This document shows, piece after piece, positions 24,079-33,094 of a DNA stretch of 64,000 nt. The DNA lies in assembly GCF_041435115.1 (NCBI RefSeq), contig NZ_CP108046.1:4092001-4156000 (forward strand), given 5' to 3'. The position numbers and the translations under genes were made by a program. The notes under the pieces are model-generated. The model worked only from the letters and a program-made list of their open reading frames with translations. It did not search any database and was not told where the DNA came from. This DNA is from Streptomyces sp. NBC_00289 (GTDB taxonomy: Bacteria > Actinomycetota > Actinomycetes > Streptomycetales > Streptomycetaceae). How positions within the stretch are numbered: the first letter of the stretch is position 1; each line of letters starts with the position of its first letter.

Positions 24079-25119
24079 TCAGATCGTCGCCGTGTCGATC
24101 ACGAAGCGGTAGCGCACGTCGCTGGCGAGCACCCGCTCGTAGGCCTCGTTGATCTCGGAGGCGCTGATCAGCTCGATCTCGGCGCCGAAGCCGTGCTCGG
24201 CGCAGAAGTCCAGCATGTCCTGGGTCTCCTGGATGCCGCCGATGCCGGAGCCGGCGAGGGTCTTGCGGCCGCCGATCACCGAGAAGAGGTTGAGCGCGAC
24301 GGGCTCCTCCGGCGCGCCGACGTTCACGAAGGCGCCGTCGGTCCTGAGGAGGGACAGGAACTGGTCGAGGTTCAGCGGGGCGGAGACGGTCGACAGGATC
24401 AGGTCGAAGGTGCCGCGCAGCTCCGTGAAGGTCTCCGGGTCGCTGGTGGCGTAGTAGTGGTCGGCGCCCAGCTTGAGGCCGTCCTCCTTCTTGCGCAGCG
24501 ACTGCGAGAGCACGGTGACCTCGGCGCCCAGCGCGTGGGCGATCTTGACGCCCATGTGGCCGAGGCCGCCCATGCCGAGGATGGCGACCTTCTTGCCGGG
24601 GCCGGCGTTCCAGTGCTTCAGCGGGGAGTACGTGGTGATCCCGGCGCACAGCAGCGGCGCGGCCTCGTCCAGCTTCAGGCCCTCCGGGATGCGGAGGGTG
24701 TAGTTCTCGTCGACGACGATCTTCTCGGAGTAGCCGCCGTAGGTGGGCTCGCCGTCCTTGCCGACGGCGTTGTACGTGCCGACGCTGCCACCGGTGCAGT
24801 ACTGCTCGAGGCCCGCCTTGCAGTTGTCGCACTCACGGCAGGAGTCGACCAGGCAGCCGACGCCCACCCGGTCGCCGACCCGGAACCTGGTGACACCGGA
24901 GCCGACCTCGGAGACTATGCCGGCGATCTCGTGGCCGGGGACCATCGGGAAGATCGCCTCGCCCCAGCCCTCCCGGGCCTGGTGGATGTCGGAGTGGCAG
25001 ATGCCGGCGAACTTGACGTCGATCAGGACGTCGAACTCACCGACCGGACGGCGCTCGATGGTGGTGCGCTCCAGCGGGGCCTTGGCGGCGGGAGCTGCGT
25101 AAGCGGCGACGGTGGTCAT
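24079..25119 (-). CDS. Zinc-dependent alcohol dehydrogenase (YahK/cinnamyl-ADH-like, NADP type)
   Basis: 346 residues. The catalytic zinc ligands are in GICHSDIHQ and GHEIAG, and the four structural-zinc cysteines in [15 protein letters not shown]. The cofactor motif [18 protein letters not shown] is followed by a Ser-Gln-Ser at the strand end, which suits NADPH. It should reduce aldehydes or oxidise primary alcohols in the cytoplasm. The divergent XRE regulator begins 178 bp away. Two direct TGCCTAC motifs between them are a candidate binding site for that regulator. Confidence 0.93.
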   Translation of the reverse strand: MTTVAAYAAPAAKAPLERTTIERRPVGEFDVLIDVKFAGICHSDIHQAREGWGEAIFPMVPGHEIAGIVSEVGSGVTRFRVGDRVGVGCLVDSCRECDNCKAGLEQYCTGGSVGTYNAVGKDGEPTYGGYSEKIVVDENYTLRIPEGLKLDEAAPLLCAGITTYSPLKHWNAGPGKKVAILGMGGLGHMGVKIAHALGAEVTVLSQSLRKKEDGLKLGADHYYATSDPETFTELRGTFDLILSTVSAPLNLDQFLSLLRTDGAFVNVGAPEEPVALNLFSVIGGRKTLAGSGIGGIQETQDMLDFCAEHGFGAEIELISASEINEAYERVLASDVRYRFVIDTATI

Positions 25120-25227
25120 GCCGGGGTTCTCCTCAGAGGGGGGTCCGCGCCCGGCTGCCTTCTGTCTTCTGTCCGGGCACGGTGACCAGCCTGCCCGAAG
25201 AACCGGAGCTCACCCAGGCCACGCTCA

Positions 25228-25249
25228 TGCCTACGTTCGCTGTGCCTAC
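25228..25249. promoter_or_regulatory. Direct repeat between the alcohol dehydrogenase and XRE genes
   Basis: TGCCTAC occurs at 25228-25234 and 25243-25249, 15 bp apart, in the shared divergent promoter region. Helical phasing (about one and a half turns) and location suggest a regulator site, most simply for the XRE protein. Confidence 0.35.
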
Positions 25250-25297
25250 CACTGGCGGGGTCAGGCTGGTGGGCGTACGACCGGCAATACTGGACGA

Positions 25298-26224
25298 ATG
25301 GACGAACAGCCCCAGCCCCTGCCCGAGCCCGCGGGGACCGGCGGGGCCCTGGACCGGCGTGCCGAGCTCAGCGAGTTCCTGCGCACCCGGCGCGCCCGCC
25401 TGAAGCCCGAGGACGTGGGACTGCGGGGCTTCGGACGGCACCGCCGGGTACCGGGGCTGCGCCGCGAGGAGCTCGCGCAGCTCGCCGGGGTGTCGGTGGC
25501 GTACTACACGCGGCTGGAGCAGGGCAACGGGCGCAACGTGTCAGCGGAGGTGCTGGACTCGATCGCCCGCGCTCTCCGGCTGAGCGACGCCGAGCACGCG
25601 CACCTCACGCATCTGGCGAAGCCGAAGCAGCACCGGAAGAAGTCCTCGGCGCGGCCCCAGCAGGTGCGGACGTCGCTGGGGCAGCTGCTGGACACGATGG
25701 ACGGCGTTCCGGCGTACGTCGTGGGGCAGCGCACGGAGATCCTGGCGTGGAACCGGATGGCGGCCGCGGTCTTCGGCGACTGGTCGGAGCTGCCGCAGGC
25801 GGAACGGAACTGGGCGCGGCTGGTGTTCCTGCGGCCCGACTACCGCGAGCTGTTCGTGGACTGGGAGCAGAAGGCGATCGACATCGTGTGCGCGCTGCGG
25901 ATGGACGCGGGCTGTCGTCCGGACGATCCGCGGCTGTCCGCGCTGGTGGGCGAGCTCTCCGTGAAGAGCGAGGAGTTCCGGCGGCTGTGGGCCACCCACG
26001 ACGTCAAGGAGAAGAACCACGGCGTCAAGCTGCTGCACCATCCGCTGGTGGGTGAACTGGCCCTGCGGTTCGAGTCGCTGCGGCTCTCCGACGACAGTGA
26101 GCAGAGCGTGGTGATCTACCACGCTGAGCCCGCTTCCCCCTCGGCGGACGCCCTGCGCCTGCTGGCGAGCTGGGGAGCGGACGCCACCCGGTCGGGGACG
26201 GGGAGGCCGGCGCCGTCGGCGTGA
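25298..26224 (+). CDS. XRE-family transcriptional regulator with MmyB-like ligand domain
   Basis: 308 residues. The helix-turn-helix at about 30-95 carries GLRREELAQLAGVSVAYYTRLEQGNGRNVS, the hallmark of the actinobacterial XRE/MmyB group. The C-terminal domain (about 115-290: YVVGQRTEILAWNRMAAAVFGDW, then the RNWARLVFLRPDYRELFVDW core) is the MmyB-type PAS-like domain thought to bind fatty acids. An AATACT -10 lies six nucleotides before the ATG, so the mRNA may be leaderless. It likely regulates the divergent alcohol dehydrogenase. Confidence 0.9.
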   Translation: MDEQPQPLPEPAGTGGALDRRAELSEFLRTRRARLKPEDVGLRGFGRHRRVPGLRREELAQLAGVSVAYYTRLEQGNGRNVSAEVLDSIARALRLSDAEHAHLTHLAKPKQHRKKSSARPQQVRTSLGQLLDTMDGVPAYVVGQRTEILAWNRMAAAVFGDWSELPQAERNWARLVFLRPDYRELFVDWEQKAIDIVCALRMDAGCRPDDPRLSALVGELSVKSEEFRRLWATHDVKEKNHGVKLLHHPLVGELALRFESLRLSDDSEQSVVIYHAEPASPSADALRLLASWGADATRSGTGRPAPSA

Positions 26225-26272
26225 GGGCGCCGTGCGGCCGTGACGCCCGGGCCGGCCTCCGCCGGACCCGCC

Positions 26273-27043
26273 TCAGCCCTGGTACGGCGGCATGGCCCCC
26301 CATGTCCACTTCGGCACCGGCTGTTCCGCCGGCGGGGTCGCGTCCGGGCCGGAGAAGTGGACCGCGAGCCGGGTGCCCCACTCCACGTACGCCAGGAAGG
26401 CAGAGCGGAACTCGGCGTCGGCCGGCAGGCCCGCCTCGTCCGCCGCGTCCTGGACGAGGTTGACCCAACGGCGGCGCTGCGCCTCGGTGATGTCCTTGCC
26501 GAAGTGCTTGGCGACCATGTGGCCGTGCCCGCCCTGGGTCTCGGAGTAGGCGGGCGGGCCGCCGAAGACCTCGCTCAGCCAGAGCGCGACATGGGAGGCG
26601 TGTTCGGCGGCCAGGCCCTCGAACAGCGGGGCCAGCAGGTCGTCCCGGAGGACCTTGTCGTAGAAGACGGAGGTCAGCCGGGCGAAGGCCTCGGCGCCGC
26701 CCGCCCAGGCGTAGAGGGTCGGGACGGCCGAGCCCGTGCCCCGCACCGCCGTCGGCTTGTAGTGGCGCATCTCCTCGATGTTGCCGATGTAGGGGCGGAT
26801 CTCGGCGAGGAAGTCGGCGAACAGCTCCGACTCGCGGAATCCCTTGAGGTGGGCCTCGCTCGACGTCCAGGTGATGCGCAGGATGAAGTGCTCGAAGTCC
26901 TCCTCGCTGCGCGCCAGTTCGTAGTCGAGGCATTCCGGCGCCGCGGCGAGCTGCGCGGCGGCGCGGGTGTAGGCGGCGAGGAACTCCGCCGAGCGGTCTT
27001 CCGGGATGCGGTAGCGGATGTACTCGACGGTCTGTGTGGTCAT
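26273..27043 (-). CDS. ABM domain-truncated haemoglobin (group II) chimera
   Basis: 256 residues with two domains. Residues 1-95 form an antibiotic-biosynthesis-monooxygenase ferredoxin fold (VEYIRYRIPEDRSAEFLAAY, FILRITWTSSEAH). Residues about 105-240 are a truncated haemoglobin: VPTLYAWAGGAEAFARLTSVFYDKV, ALWLSEVFGGPPAYSETQGGHGHM, then AKHFGKDI with the probable proximal His, and WVNLVQDAADEAGLP. Such a chimera has been described from S. avermitilis. Oxygen or quinone-linked redox work is plausible. It follows the subtilase gene but is separated from it by a strong hairpin. Confidence 0.9.
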   Translation of the reverse strand: MTTQTVEYIRYRIPEDRSAEFLAAYTRAAAQLAAAPECLDYELARSEEDFEHFILRITWTSSEAHLKGFRESELFADFLAEIRPYIGNIEEMRHYKPTAVRGTGSAVPTLYAWAGGAEAFARLTSVFYDKVLRDDLLAPLFEGLAAEHASHVALWLSEVFGGPPAYSETQGGHGHMVAKHFGKDITEAQRRRWVNLVQDAADEAGLPADAEFRSAFLAYVEWGTRLAVHFSGPDATPPAEQPVPKWTWGAMPPYQG

Positions 27044-27060
27044 GGGCCCACAGAAACACG

Positions 27061-27097
27061 AAGGGCCCACCGGAGGCTGTACCTCCGGTGGGCCTTT
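27061..27097 (-). terminator. Terminator of the subtilase gene, upstream of the haemoglobin chimera
   Basis: GGCCCACCGGAGG (27064-27076) pairs perfectly with CCTCCGGTGGGCC (27082-27094) around a CTGTA loop, with A/T pairs extending the stem. It is 30 bp past the subtilase stop codon and ends 17 nt before the haemoglobin start, so it either isolates that gene or lies in its leader. Confidence 0.8.
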
Positions 27098-27126
27098 CGC
27101 TCACGGCCTAGCGAGCGCCGTACGGA

Positions 27127-30100
27127 CTACTTCCCGTAGTACGCGTTGTAGATCGAGACCGTCGACTTGTTGCCCTTCTTGTCGGCGATCTTGGCGTGGA
27201 AGGAGATGGCCTTCCCCTTCGCCGGGTTCTTCACCTTGATGTTGCCGTCCTTGACGTCGACCTTCTTCCAGGTCTGGCCGTAGTCGTAGGAGACGTACAC
27301 CGCGAGCGACTTGAGGTTGCTGCCCTTGGCCGAGCCCTCGACGATCACCGGGATCTTGACCGTCCTGCCGGCCTCGACCTTGCTGTCCAGGCCGGTGGTC
27401 GCCGCGAAACGGGCCGTGGACGCGGGCAGCTTCGCCAGGTCCGCGGTCTTCTTCGAGTGGAAGGTGAAGCTCGTGTCGATGCGGGTGGAGGCCGCCGCGA
27501 CCTTGACGCTGCGCTTGACCGACGTCGTCAGCTTGTACTCGGCGTCACCGGACGGAACCTTGAACGCCTTCTCACCGAACAGCGGGTCGTCGTTGGAGCC
27601 GACCTTGGTGCCGTTGCGGTAGAGGGTCGAGGTGACCGAGGTGAAGAGCGAGGAGCCCGCGTGGGTCTTGCCGTCGGCGAACAGCGGGATGAGACCGGAG
27701 ATGCTGTTGCCGTCGCGGTAGAGGCCGTAGTCGGAGTTGAGGTGCGGTCCGAACACGGCCGTGTTGAAGGTCTTCGAGTAGCTCTGGCCGGCCTTGAAGG
27801 TCTGCGCGCCGCCGAGCGTGTAGTACGCCTCGGAGAGCGGGAAGCCCTCCTCGTCGACACCCCCGGACTGCTCGAAGTCCAGTTCCCACTTCACGCCGCC
27901 GGCCGTGGACAGGTACAGCGTCCGGATGCCGGGCAGGGTCTGCGGGACGCCCATGGAGGACGCGCCGGAGCTTCCGGGCATCCAGCCCGTCGCCTGCACG
28001 ATGCCCTTCTTGCCGCTCGCCGCGGCGCCCATGGCGACCTTCACCTTGGCCAGCTCGCTCGCCTTGTAGTGCTTGGTGTAGCCGGTGGCGAGCTGCTTGA
28101 CCTTGGCACCGAGCGTGGTGTCGTACTCCTTGTCGGCACCACTGCTCCAGTGGCCGTCCCACTGCTGGCTCAGCGAGCCGTCGGTGACCTGCGGGCCGAG
28201 GTGCGCGCTGCGGAAGTTGGTGTACGAGTCCAGCCACCAGCCGAAGCTGAAACCGAAGTTCGGCGTGTCGATCGAGTACATCGGCGACGCGAACTCCGAC
28301 TTGGCGGCCGCGTCCGGCACGGTGATGTCGACCGGCTTCGCGATGCGCGCGTCCAGCGTGATCGTCGTGTTCTTGGTGACGCTCAGCTTCGGACGGGCGA
28401 GCCAGTCGGCGCCCTTGCTGAAGTCCTCCGGGTCCACGAACAGCGCGCCGTCGAGGATGTAGCCGCCGCGCGGGACACGGGTGGTGACGGTGCCGTCCGC
28501 GTCGTACGGGGAGTAGAACTTCTCCTTGCCCAGGCCGGAGACGCCGGCCAGGGTGGCGTTGTAGTTCTTGGCCGGGTTGCCGTCACGGTCGAGGAACTTC
28601 AGCGTGACGTCGTACGACTCGACCTCGCGCTGCACCGCGGCCGCCGTGCGGACCGTCTGGCCGCCGCCCGTCGCGGTCACGTACGCGGAGTACGCGCCGT
28701 CGGTCGTGCCGCCCAGCTTGGTGTTGACCGTCAGGTCGACGGAGGCCTTGCCGCCCGCCGGGACGGTCACCGTGGTGGCGCCGAGCTTGAAGAAGCCGGC
28801 CGGAGCGGCCTCCCCCTTCGGGTTGGTGGCGGTCGCCGCCAGCTTCAGCGTCACGTCCGTGGTACCGAGGTTGCGGTACGTCAGCTGCTTGGCGACCGGC
28901 TTGTCGTCGGTGTGCGGCCACTGCTGGAGACCGAAGCTCACCGACGAGGGGTCGGCGATCACCGTCTGCTTGATGGCCTTGTCGACCTGGATGCGACCCG
29001 AACCCTGCTCGAACGGCGTGTACTTGCCGCCCTTCGTGGATCCGGTCAGCGCGCCCTTCAGCTCGGCGTACGTCCAGTCCGGGTGCTCCTGCTTGAGGAT
29101 CGCCGCCGCGCCCGCCACGTGCGGGGTCGCCATCGACGTTCCGGAGATCGTCAGGTAGCCGGCCGGGTTCTCACCGACCTCCTCGTCGATGAGGCTGCCC
29201 GGGGCCGCCGCCGCGGTGATGTCCACGCCGGGCGCGGTCACGTCGGGCTTGATCTGCCCGTCGAGGCCGGGGCCACGGCTGGAGAAGGAGGCCAGCTTGT
29301 CCTTGTCGTCGACCGCGCCGACGGTCAGGGCCGCGGCCGCGCTGCCCGGGGAGCCGACGGTCTGCTCACCGAAGTCGCCGTCGTTGCCGGCGGCGATGGC
29401 GAACAGGATGCCCTTGGTCTCCGAGAGCTTGTTGACCTCGGCTTCCAGCGGGTCGATCTCCGGGGTGTCGCCGCCGCCGAGGCTCAGGTTGACGACGTCG
29501 GCGCCCTGCTCGGCCGCCCACTCCATGCCCGCGAGGATCTGCGAGTCGTCACCGAAACCGTCGTCGCTCAGCACCTTGCCGTTGAGCAGCTTCGCGCCCG
29601 GGGCCACGCCCTTGAACTTGCCGCCCGACTTCGCGCCCGTACCGGCGGCGATCGAGGCGACGTGCGTGCCGTGGCCGAACTTGTCGGTCGCGTCCGCGGA
29701 GGTGGAGAAGTTCTTGGCCGCGATCACCTGGTCCTTGAGGTCCGGGTGGGTCGCGTCGACGCCGGTGTCCAGGACGGCGATCTTGACGCCCTTGCCGTCG
29801 TAGCCGGCCGCCCACGCGGTGGGGGCGCCGATCTGCGGCACGGACTTGTCGAGGCTGGCCCTGCGGACGCCGTCGAGCCACACGTGCGCGATGCCGGAGG
29901 CCGTCTTGTCGCCGTTGGTGACCGCGTCCCACAGTTCGGGAGCGTCCTGCTTCGGCGTCTGGACGGCGTCGGCGTTCAGGGACTTGAGGTTCGTGCGGAG
30001 CTTGCCCGCGTCCCGCACGTCGGCCTTGGTGGCCGAGGCGGAGCCGCTGTAGCCGACGATGACCTTCAGGCCCTGCTTCTGGGACTTGCGGGTGGTGGCC

Positions 30101-30447
30101 TTGTTGAGCTCGGTGACGTCGAAGAGACGCTGGTCGAGCTTGCCGTTGGCGACCAGGCGGGCCACGTCGACCGGCAGCACATAGGTGTGGCCGTCGGCCT
30201 TGCGGAGCTGGACGGGTATGTGCTCGCGCCCCTTGGCGGGCTCCAGGCCGACGACCCGGCCCTTGTTGTCGAGCACGACGCGGTCACCGGTGATCAGGGT
30301 GAGGCGGTGCTTCGATGTGAGCTGAGCCTTCGGAGCACTCGCCTGCTCGGCCTTCGCCGACGCCGGGCTGGTCATGCCCGCCGCCAGAGCCACGGCTGCC
30401 GCCGTGGCGATCGTGGCCGCGCATGCCTTTTTCACTTGTCTGCGCAA
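27127..30447 (-). CDS. Secreted S8 subtilisin-like serine protease, multidomain
   Basis: About 1,106 residues from a TTG start close behind GAGGGGGAG; a GTG at 30435 is the alternative. The signal peptide is KKACAATIATAAAVALAAGM, cleaved near SPASA. A propeptide runs to about 200. The catalytic domain has D227 (AVLDTGVD), H259 (FGHGTHVAS), N355 (AAGND) and S438 (SGTSMATPH). The C-terminal 600 residues are beta-rich (FSVSF-like repeats, ending in an FSYD-type YVSYDYGQTWKKVDV domain) and may bind the substrate or wall. A PA-type insert is not seen. It should degrade extracellular protein. An inverted repeat straddles its promoter. Confidence 0.9.
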   Translation of the reverse strand: MRRQVKKACAATIATAAAVALAAGMTSPASAKAEQASAPKAQLTSKHRLTLITGDRVVLDNKGRVVGLEPAKGREHIPVQLRKADGHTYVLPVDVARLVANGKLDQRLFDVTELNKATTRKSQKQGLKVIVGYSGSASATKADVRDAGKLRTNLKSLNADAVQTPKQDAPELWDAVTNGDKTASGIAHVWLDGVRRASLDKSVPQIGAPTAWAAGYDGKGVKIAVLDTGVDATHPDLKDQVIAAKNFSTSADATDKFGHGTHVASIAAGTGAKSGGKFKGVAPGAKLLNGKVLSDDGFGDDSQILAGMEWAAEQGADVVNLSLGGGDTPEIDPLEAEVNKLSETKGILFAIAAGNDGDFGEQTVGSPGSAAAALTVGAVDDKDKLASFSSRGPGLDGQIKPDVTAPGVDITAAAAPGSLIDEEVGENPAGYLTISGTSMATPHVAGAAAILKQEHPDWTYAELKGALTGSTKGGKYTPFEQGSGRIQVDKAIKQTVIADPSSVSFGLQQWPHTDDKPVAKQLTYRNLGTTDVTLKLAATATNPKGEAAPAGFFKLGATTVTVPAGGKASVDLTVNTKLGGTTDGAYSAYVTATGGGQTVRTAAAVQREVESYDVTLKFLDRDGNPAKNYNATLAGVSGLGKEKFYSPYDADGTVTTRVPRGGYILDGALFVDPEDFSKGADWLARPKLSVTKNTTITLDARIAKPVDITVPDAAAKSEFASPMYSIDTPNFGFSFGWWLDSYTNFRSAHLGPQVTDGSLSQQWDGHWSSGADKEYDTTLGAKVKQLATGYTKHYKASELAKVKVAMGAAASGKKGIVQATGWMPGSSGASSMGVPQTLPGIRTLYLSTAGGVKWELDFEQSGGVDEEGFPLSEAYYTLGGAQTFKAGQSYSKTFNTAVFGPHLNSDYGLYRDGNSISGLIPLFADGKTHAGSSLFTSVTSTLYRNGTKVGSNDDPLFGEKAFKVPSGDAEYKLTTSVKRSVKVAAASTRIDTSFTFHSKKTADLAKLPASTARFAATTGLDSKVEAGRTVKIPVIVEGSAKGSNLKSLAVYVSYDYGQTWKKVDVKDGNIKVKNPAKGKAISFHAKIADKKGNKSTVSIYNAYYGK

Positions 30448-30522
30448 AACTCCCCCTCGTGGAAGTACCGGGCGAATATCCCCTTTCACCCGGCCGGGGG
30501 AGCTCTCGCACGCATGAGCGTG

Positions 30523-30575
30523 CACCCCCCGGAACACGAAGTATGCCGGGGGGTGATCACGGAGCTCAATAGACA
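30523..30575 (-). promoter_or_regulatory. Subtilase promoter with a 10-bp inverted repeat over the -10
   Basis: On the minus strand, TTGAGC and CATACT are 18 bp apart. CACCCCCCGG (30523-30532 on the plus strand) and CCGGGGGGTG (30546-30555) are exact reverse complements on either side of the -10 region, 75-110 bp before the start codon. A repressor site or a transcript hairpin would both fit. Confidence 0.4.
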
Positions 30576-30612
30576 AGTGCCTGACAATGGCACCTTGTTA
30601 CGAGTTCGTCGT

Positions 30613-30689
30613 GTTCTCGGTGTTACGCGTTCGCCGTCGCGCGTGCGCCGCGTTCTCGGCGTTCTCGGCGTTCTCGGCGTTACGCGTTC
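30613..30689. repeat. Short tandem repeat GTTCTCGGC
   Basis: Three exact 9-bp units at 30652-30678, inside a longer duplication whose outer copies read GTTCTCGG(T/C)GTTACGCGTTC (30613 and 30670). It lies between the subtilase promoter and the end of the ABC ATPase gene. Confidence 0.8.
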
Positions 30690-30693
30690 ACGG

Positions 30694-31380
30694 TCAGGCG
30701 TTCGCCGCGTTCTCCTTCACCGTGATCTTTCCCTTGCGGATCGTCGCCAGACGCGGGGCTTTCCTCGCGATCGCCGAATCGTGGGTGACCATGATGAAAG
30801 TGAGCCCGAACTCCTTCCACATACGCTCGAGTACGTCCATGATCTCGTCGCGCATCGACTCGTCGAGGTTTCCGGTGGGCTCGTCGCACAGCAGCACCTT
30901 CGGCTGCTTCACCAGGGCTCGCGCGATGGCGACGCGCTGCTGCTGACCGCCGGACATCTCGCCCGGCAGATGCCCGAGCCGCTCGCCGAGGCCGACCGAC
31001 CTCAGCGCCTCCGCGGCCCGTTCGCGCCGCTCCTTGCCCTTCACACCGAGCGGCACGAGGGCGGTCTCGACGTTCTCCTGCGCGGTGAGTGTCGGGATCA
31101 GGTTGAAGCTCTGGAAGACGAAGCCGATGTTCTCGCTGCGCACCCTGGTGAGCTTGGCCTCGGACAGTCTGGCGAGGTCGGTGCCGTCGAGGACGACCTC
31201 GCCCGCGGTCGGCCGGTCGAGCCCGCCGAGCATCTGGAGCAGCGTGGACTTGCCCCCGCCGGTGGGGCCCTGGATGACGAGCCGGTCGCCGTCCGCGATG
31301 GTCAGGTCGACACCGGCGAGCGCGTCGACGGTCTCCTTGCCCCGCGCATAGCGCTTGGTGACGCCTCTGAGTTCGTACAT
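30694..31380 (-). CDS. ABC transporter ATP-binding protein, MacB/LolD type
   Basis: A 228-residue ATPase. Walker A GPTGGGKST is at about 39-47, then the Q-loop (FVFQSFNLIPTLTAQENV), the signature MSGGQQQRVAIARAL and Walker B VLLCDEPTGNLD, followed by the switch His (MVTHD). The ENVExxL phrase and size are typical of ATPases serving FtsX/MacB permeases. The gene follows the permease gene with 80 bp between, same strand, so they form one transporter. Function is probably export or mechanotransmission at the envelope. Confidence 0.92.
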   Translation of the reverse strand: MYELRGVTKRYARGKETVDALAGVDLTIADGDRLVIQGPTGGGKSTLLQMLGGLDRPTAGEVVLDGTDLARLSEAKLTRVRSENIGFVFQSFNLIPTLTAQENVETALVPLGVKGKERRERAAEALRSVGLGERLGHLPGEMSGGQQQRVAIARALVKQPKVLLCDEPTGNLDESMRDEIMDVLERMWKEFGLTFIMVTHDSAIARKAPRLATIRKGKITVKENAANA

Positions 31381-31460
31381 GGTCCAACTCCTGGGATACG
31401 TAAGGGGGTCGGGGCCCGTCGTCAGGTCGCGGCGGGCCCCTGGCCGGGCGGGGGCCGCTG

Positions 31461-32933
31461 CTACTCGACGCGGCGCAGGGCGTCCGCGGGACGCAGGCGG
31501 GAGGCGCGCCAGCCGCCGAAGGCACCGGCGATCAGGCCGCCGGCCACCGCGAGGCCGACCGCGACGCCGATGGTGCCGACGCTGACGGGTGCGGTGAGCG
31601 CGACGTCGAGCGTCTTGGCCGCGGCCTGCCGGCCCGGGCCGCCGAAGCCGCCGCCACCGCCGGGGCCGCCTGTGCCGCCGCCCGTGCCGCTGCCCAACTG
31701 GGCCTGCAGGGTGGGGCTGATGGCGGTGACGACATAGGCGCCCGCCAGGCCGAGCGCGATACCGAGGGCGCCGCCGACCAGACCGTTGACGATCGCCTCT
31801 CCGACGACCTGGCGGGTGACCCGGCCCGACTTCCAGCCCAGCGCCTTGAGGGTGCCGAACTCGCGCACCCGGCGGGAGACCGCCGAGGAGGTGAGCAGAC
31901 CGGCGACCAGGAAGGCGGCCACGAGCACGGCGATGGACAGCCACTTGCCGACGTTGGTGGCGAGGCTGGAGGCGGTGGACAGGGAGCCGGAGACGGTGTC
32001 CGCGAGGTCGGCGGAGGTGGTGACCGTCGTACCCGAGATGTTCTTCTGGATGGTGGACTTGACGGCGTCGATCTTCTGCGAGTCGGCCGCCTTGACGTAG
32101 ATCGTGGTGACCTTGTTCTTCGAGTCGCTGAGCGTCTGCGCCTGCTTGAGCGGGATGTAGACGTTGGCGGCCGAGTCACCGCTGTCGGCGGTCGCGACCC
32201 CGATGACCTTGTACTTGACGCTCTTGACCGTGACGGTGCCGCCGACCTTGAGCTTCTTCTCCTTGGCGTACGCCGAGTCGACGACGGCGACCTTGGCGTC
32301 GGTCTCCTCGGCCGTGAACGTACGGCCGCTGGTGATCTTCGACGAGGTCAGCGGGCCGAGGGCCAGCTGGGTGACGTCGGTGCCGAAGACCGAGTAGCTG
32401 TTGACGTCGAAGTTGGCGCCGCCGCCCCGTACTTCGCCCTGTGGCTGGCCGGTGCCGCCGCCCGCGCCGGGAGCGCCCTGCTGGCCGCCGCTGTTGCCGT
32501 TGCCGTTCTGCTGGAACTGGCCGCGGGTGAACTCGCCGCTGACCTTGAGGACCTGGAGGCTCAGTCCGCCGACCGCGTCCGAGACGCCGGACTGCGTGCC
32601 GACCTTGGTGACGGTCGAGGTGGACAGCGTCTGAAAGCCCTGCACCATGACGCGGTCGGTGCTCTGCTCCTTGTCGGAACCGCTGTCCTGCGCGTCGAAC
32701 TGGAAGCGCGGGCGGTCGGAGCTGCTCGCCTGGGGCTGGGCGGCCTTGGTGACCGTCATGTCGGTGCCCAGGCCGTACAGCGACTGGAGGACCTTGTCCT
32801 GGGCCTTGCCCATGCCGGACGACACGGAGCTGACCACGATGACCAGCGCGATACCCAGCGCGAGTCCGGAGGCGACGACGAGGGCCGCTTTTCTACGGCG
32901 GCGCAGTTCGCGCCTCAGGTAGGTGAAGAACAT
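31461..32933 (-). CDS. ABC transporter permease, FtsX/MacB family
   Basis: A 490-residue permease. One N-terminal helix (AALVVASGLALGIALVIVVSS) is followed by a long extracellular domain (about 45-330) with a Gly/Gln/Asn-rich stretch (about 140-170) and a MacB-like periplasmic core (KVGGTVTVKSVKYKVIGVA). Three helices form the C-terminal FtsX domain (WLSIAVLVAAFLVAGLLTSSAVSRRVREFGTLKALGW). A Gly-rich loop (GGGTGGPGGGGGFGGPG) between the last helices is unusual. The upstream region carries direct repeats like those bound by OmpR-type regulators. Confidence 0.9.
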   Translation of the reverse strand: MFFTYLRRELRRRRKAALVVASGLALGIALVIVVSSVSSGMGKAQDKVLQSLYGLGTDMTVTKAAQPQASSSDRPRFQFDAQDSGSDKEQSTDRVMVQGFQTLSTSTVTKVGTQSGVSDAVGGLSLQVLKVSGEFTRGQFQQNGNGNSGGQQGAPGAGGGTGQPQGEVRGGGANFDVNSYSVFGTDVTQLALGPLTSSKITSGRTFTAEETDAKVAVVDSAYAKEKKLKVGGTVTVKSVKYKVIGVATADSGDSAANVYIPLKQAQTLSDSKNKVTTIYVKAADSQKIDAVKSTIQKNISGTTVTTSADLADTVSGSLSTASSLATNVGKWLSIAVLVAAFLVAGLLTSSAVSRRVREFGTLKALGWKSGRVTRQVVGEAIVNGLVGGALGIALGLAGAYVVTAISPTLQAQLGSGTGGGTGGPGGGGGFGGPGRQAAAKTLDVALTAPVSVGTIGVAVGLAVAGGLIAGAFGGWRASRLRPADALRRVE

Positions 32934-32965
32934 GGCCGAAAGCTAAGGACGTACCGTGATGCTTC

Positions 32966-32995
32966 GATAAGCCCGAGATAAGAGAACGATGAGAA
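32966..32995 (-). promoter_or_regulatory. Direct repeats upstream of the ABC permease, candidate response-regulator site
   Basis: On the minus strand the region reads TTCTCATCG, TTCTCTTATC, TCGGGCTTATC in sequence, near 10-11-bp period, 33-62 bp before the start codon. Tandem pyrimidine-rich repeats with helical period are typical of OmpR/PhoB-family response-regulator sites. Confidence 0.4.
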
Positions 32996-33017
32996 GGCTG
33001 TGGGGAACCCCGGAAAC

Positions 33018-33047
33018 ACCGATGCCGCCCCTGAGGGCGGCATCGGT
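33018..33047 (-). terminator. Terminator of the L,D-transpeptidase gene
   Basis: ACCGATGCCGCC (33018-33029) and GGCGGCATCGGT (33036-33047) form a perfect 12-bp stem with a 6-nt loop, 47 bp after the stop codon, followed on the minus strand by GTGTTTCC. Confidence 0.8.
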
Positions 33048-33094
33048 GGTACCTAAATCAAACCGGATCAGACCGGCCGTATTCGGATCGGACG

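Noticed and set aside
27196..31737. Very long open frame on the plus strand opposite the subtilase and ABC genes
   Set aside because: It is the antisense of well-supported genes. High GC removes stop codons from opposite frames; the translation is low-complexity Val/Arg/Gly/Asp with no motif.
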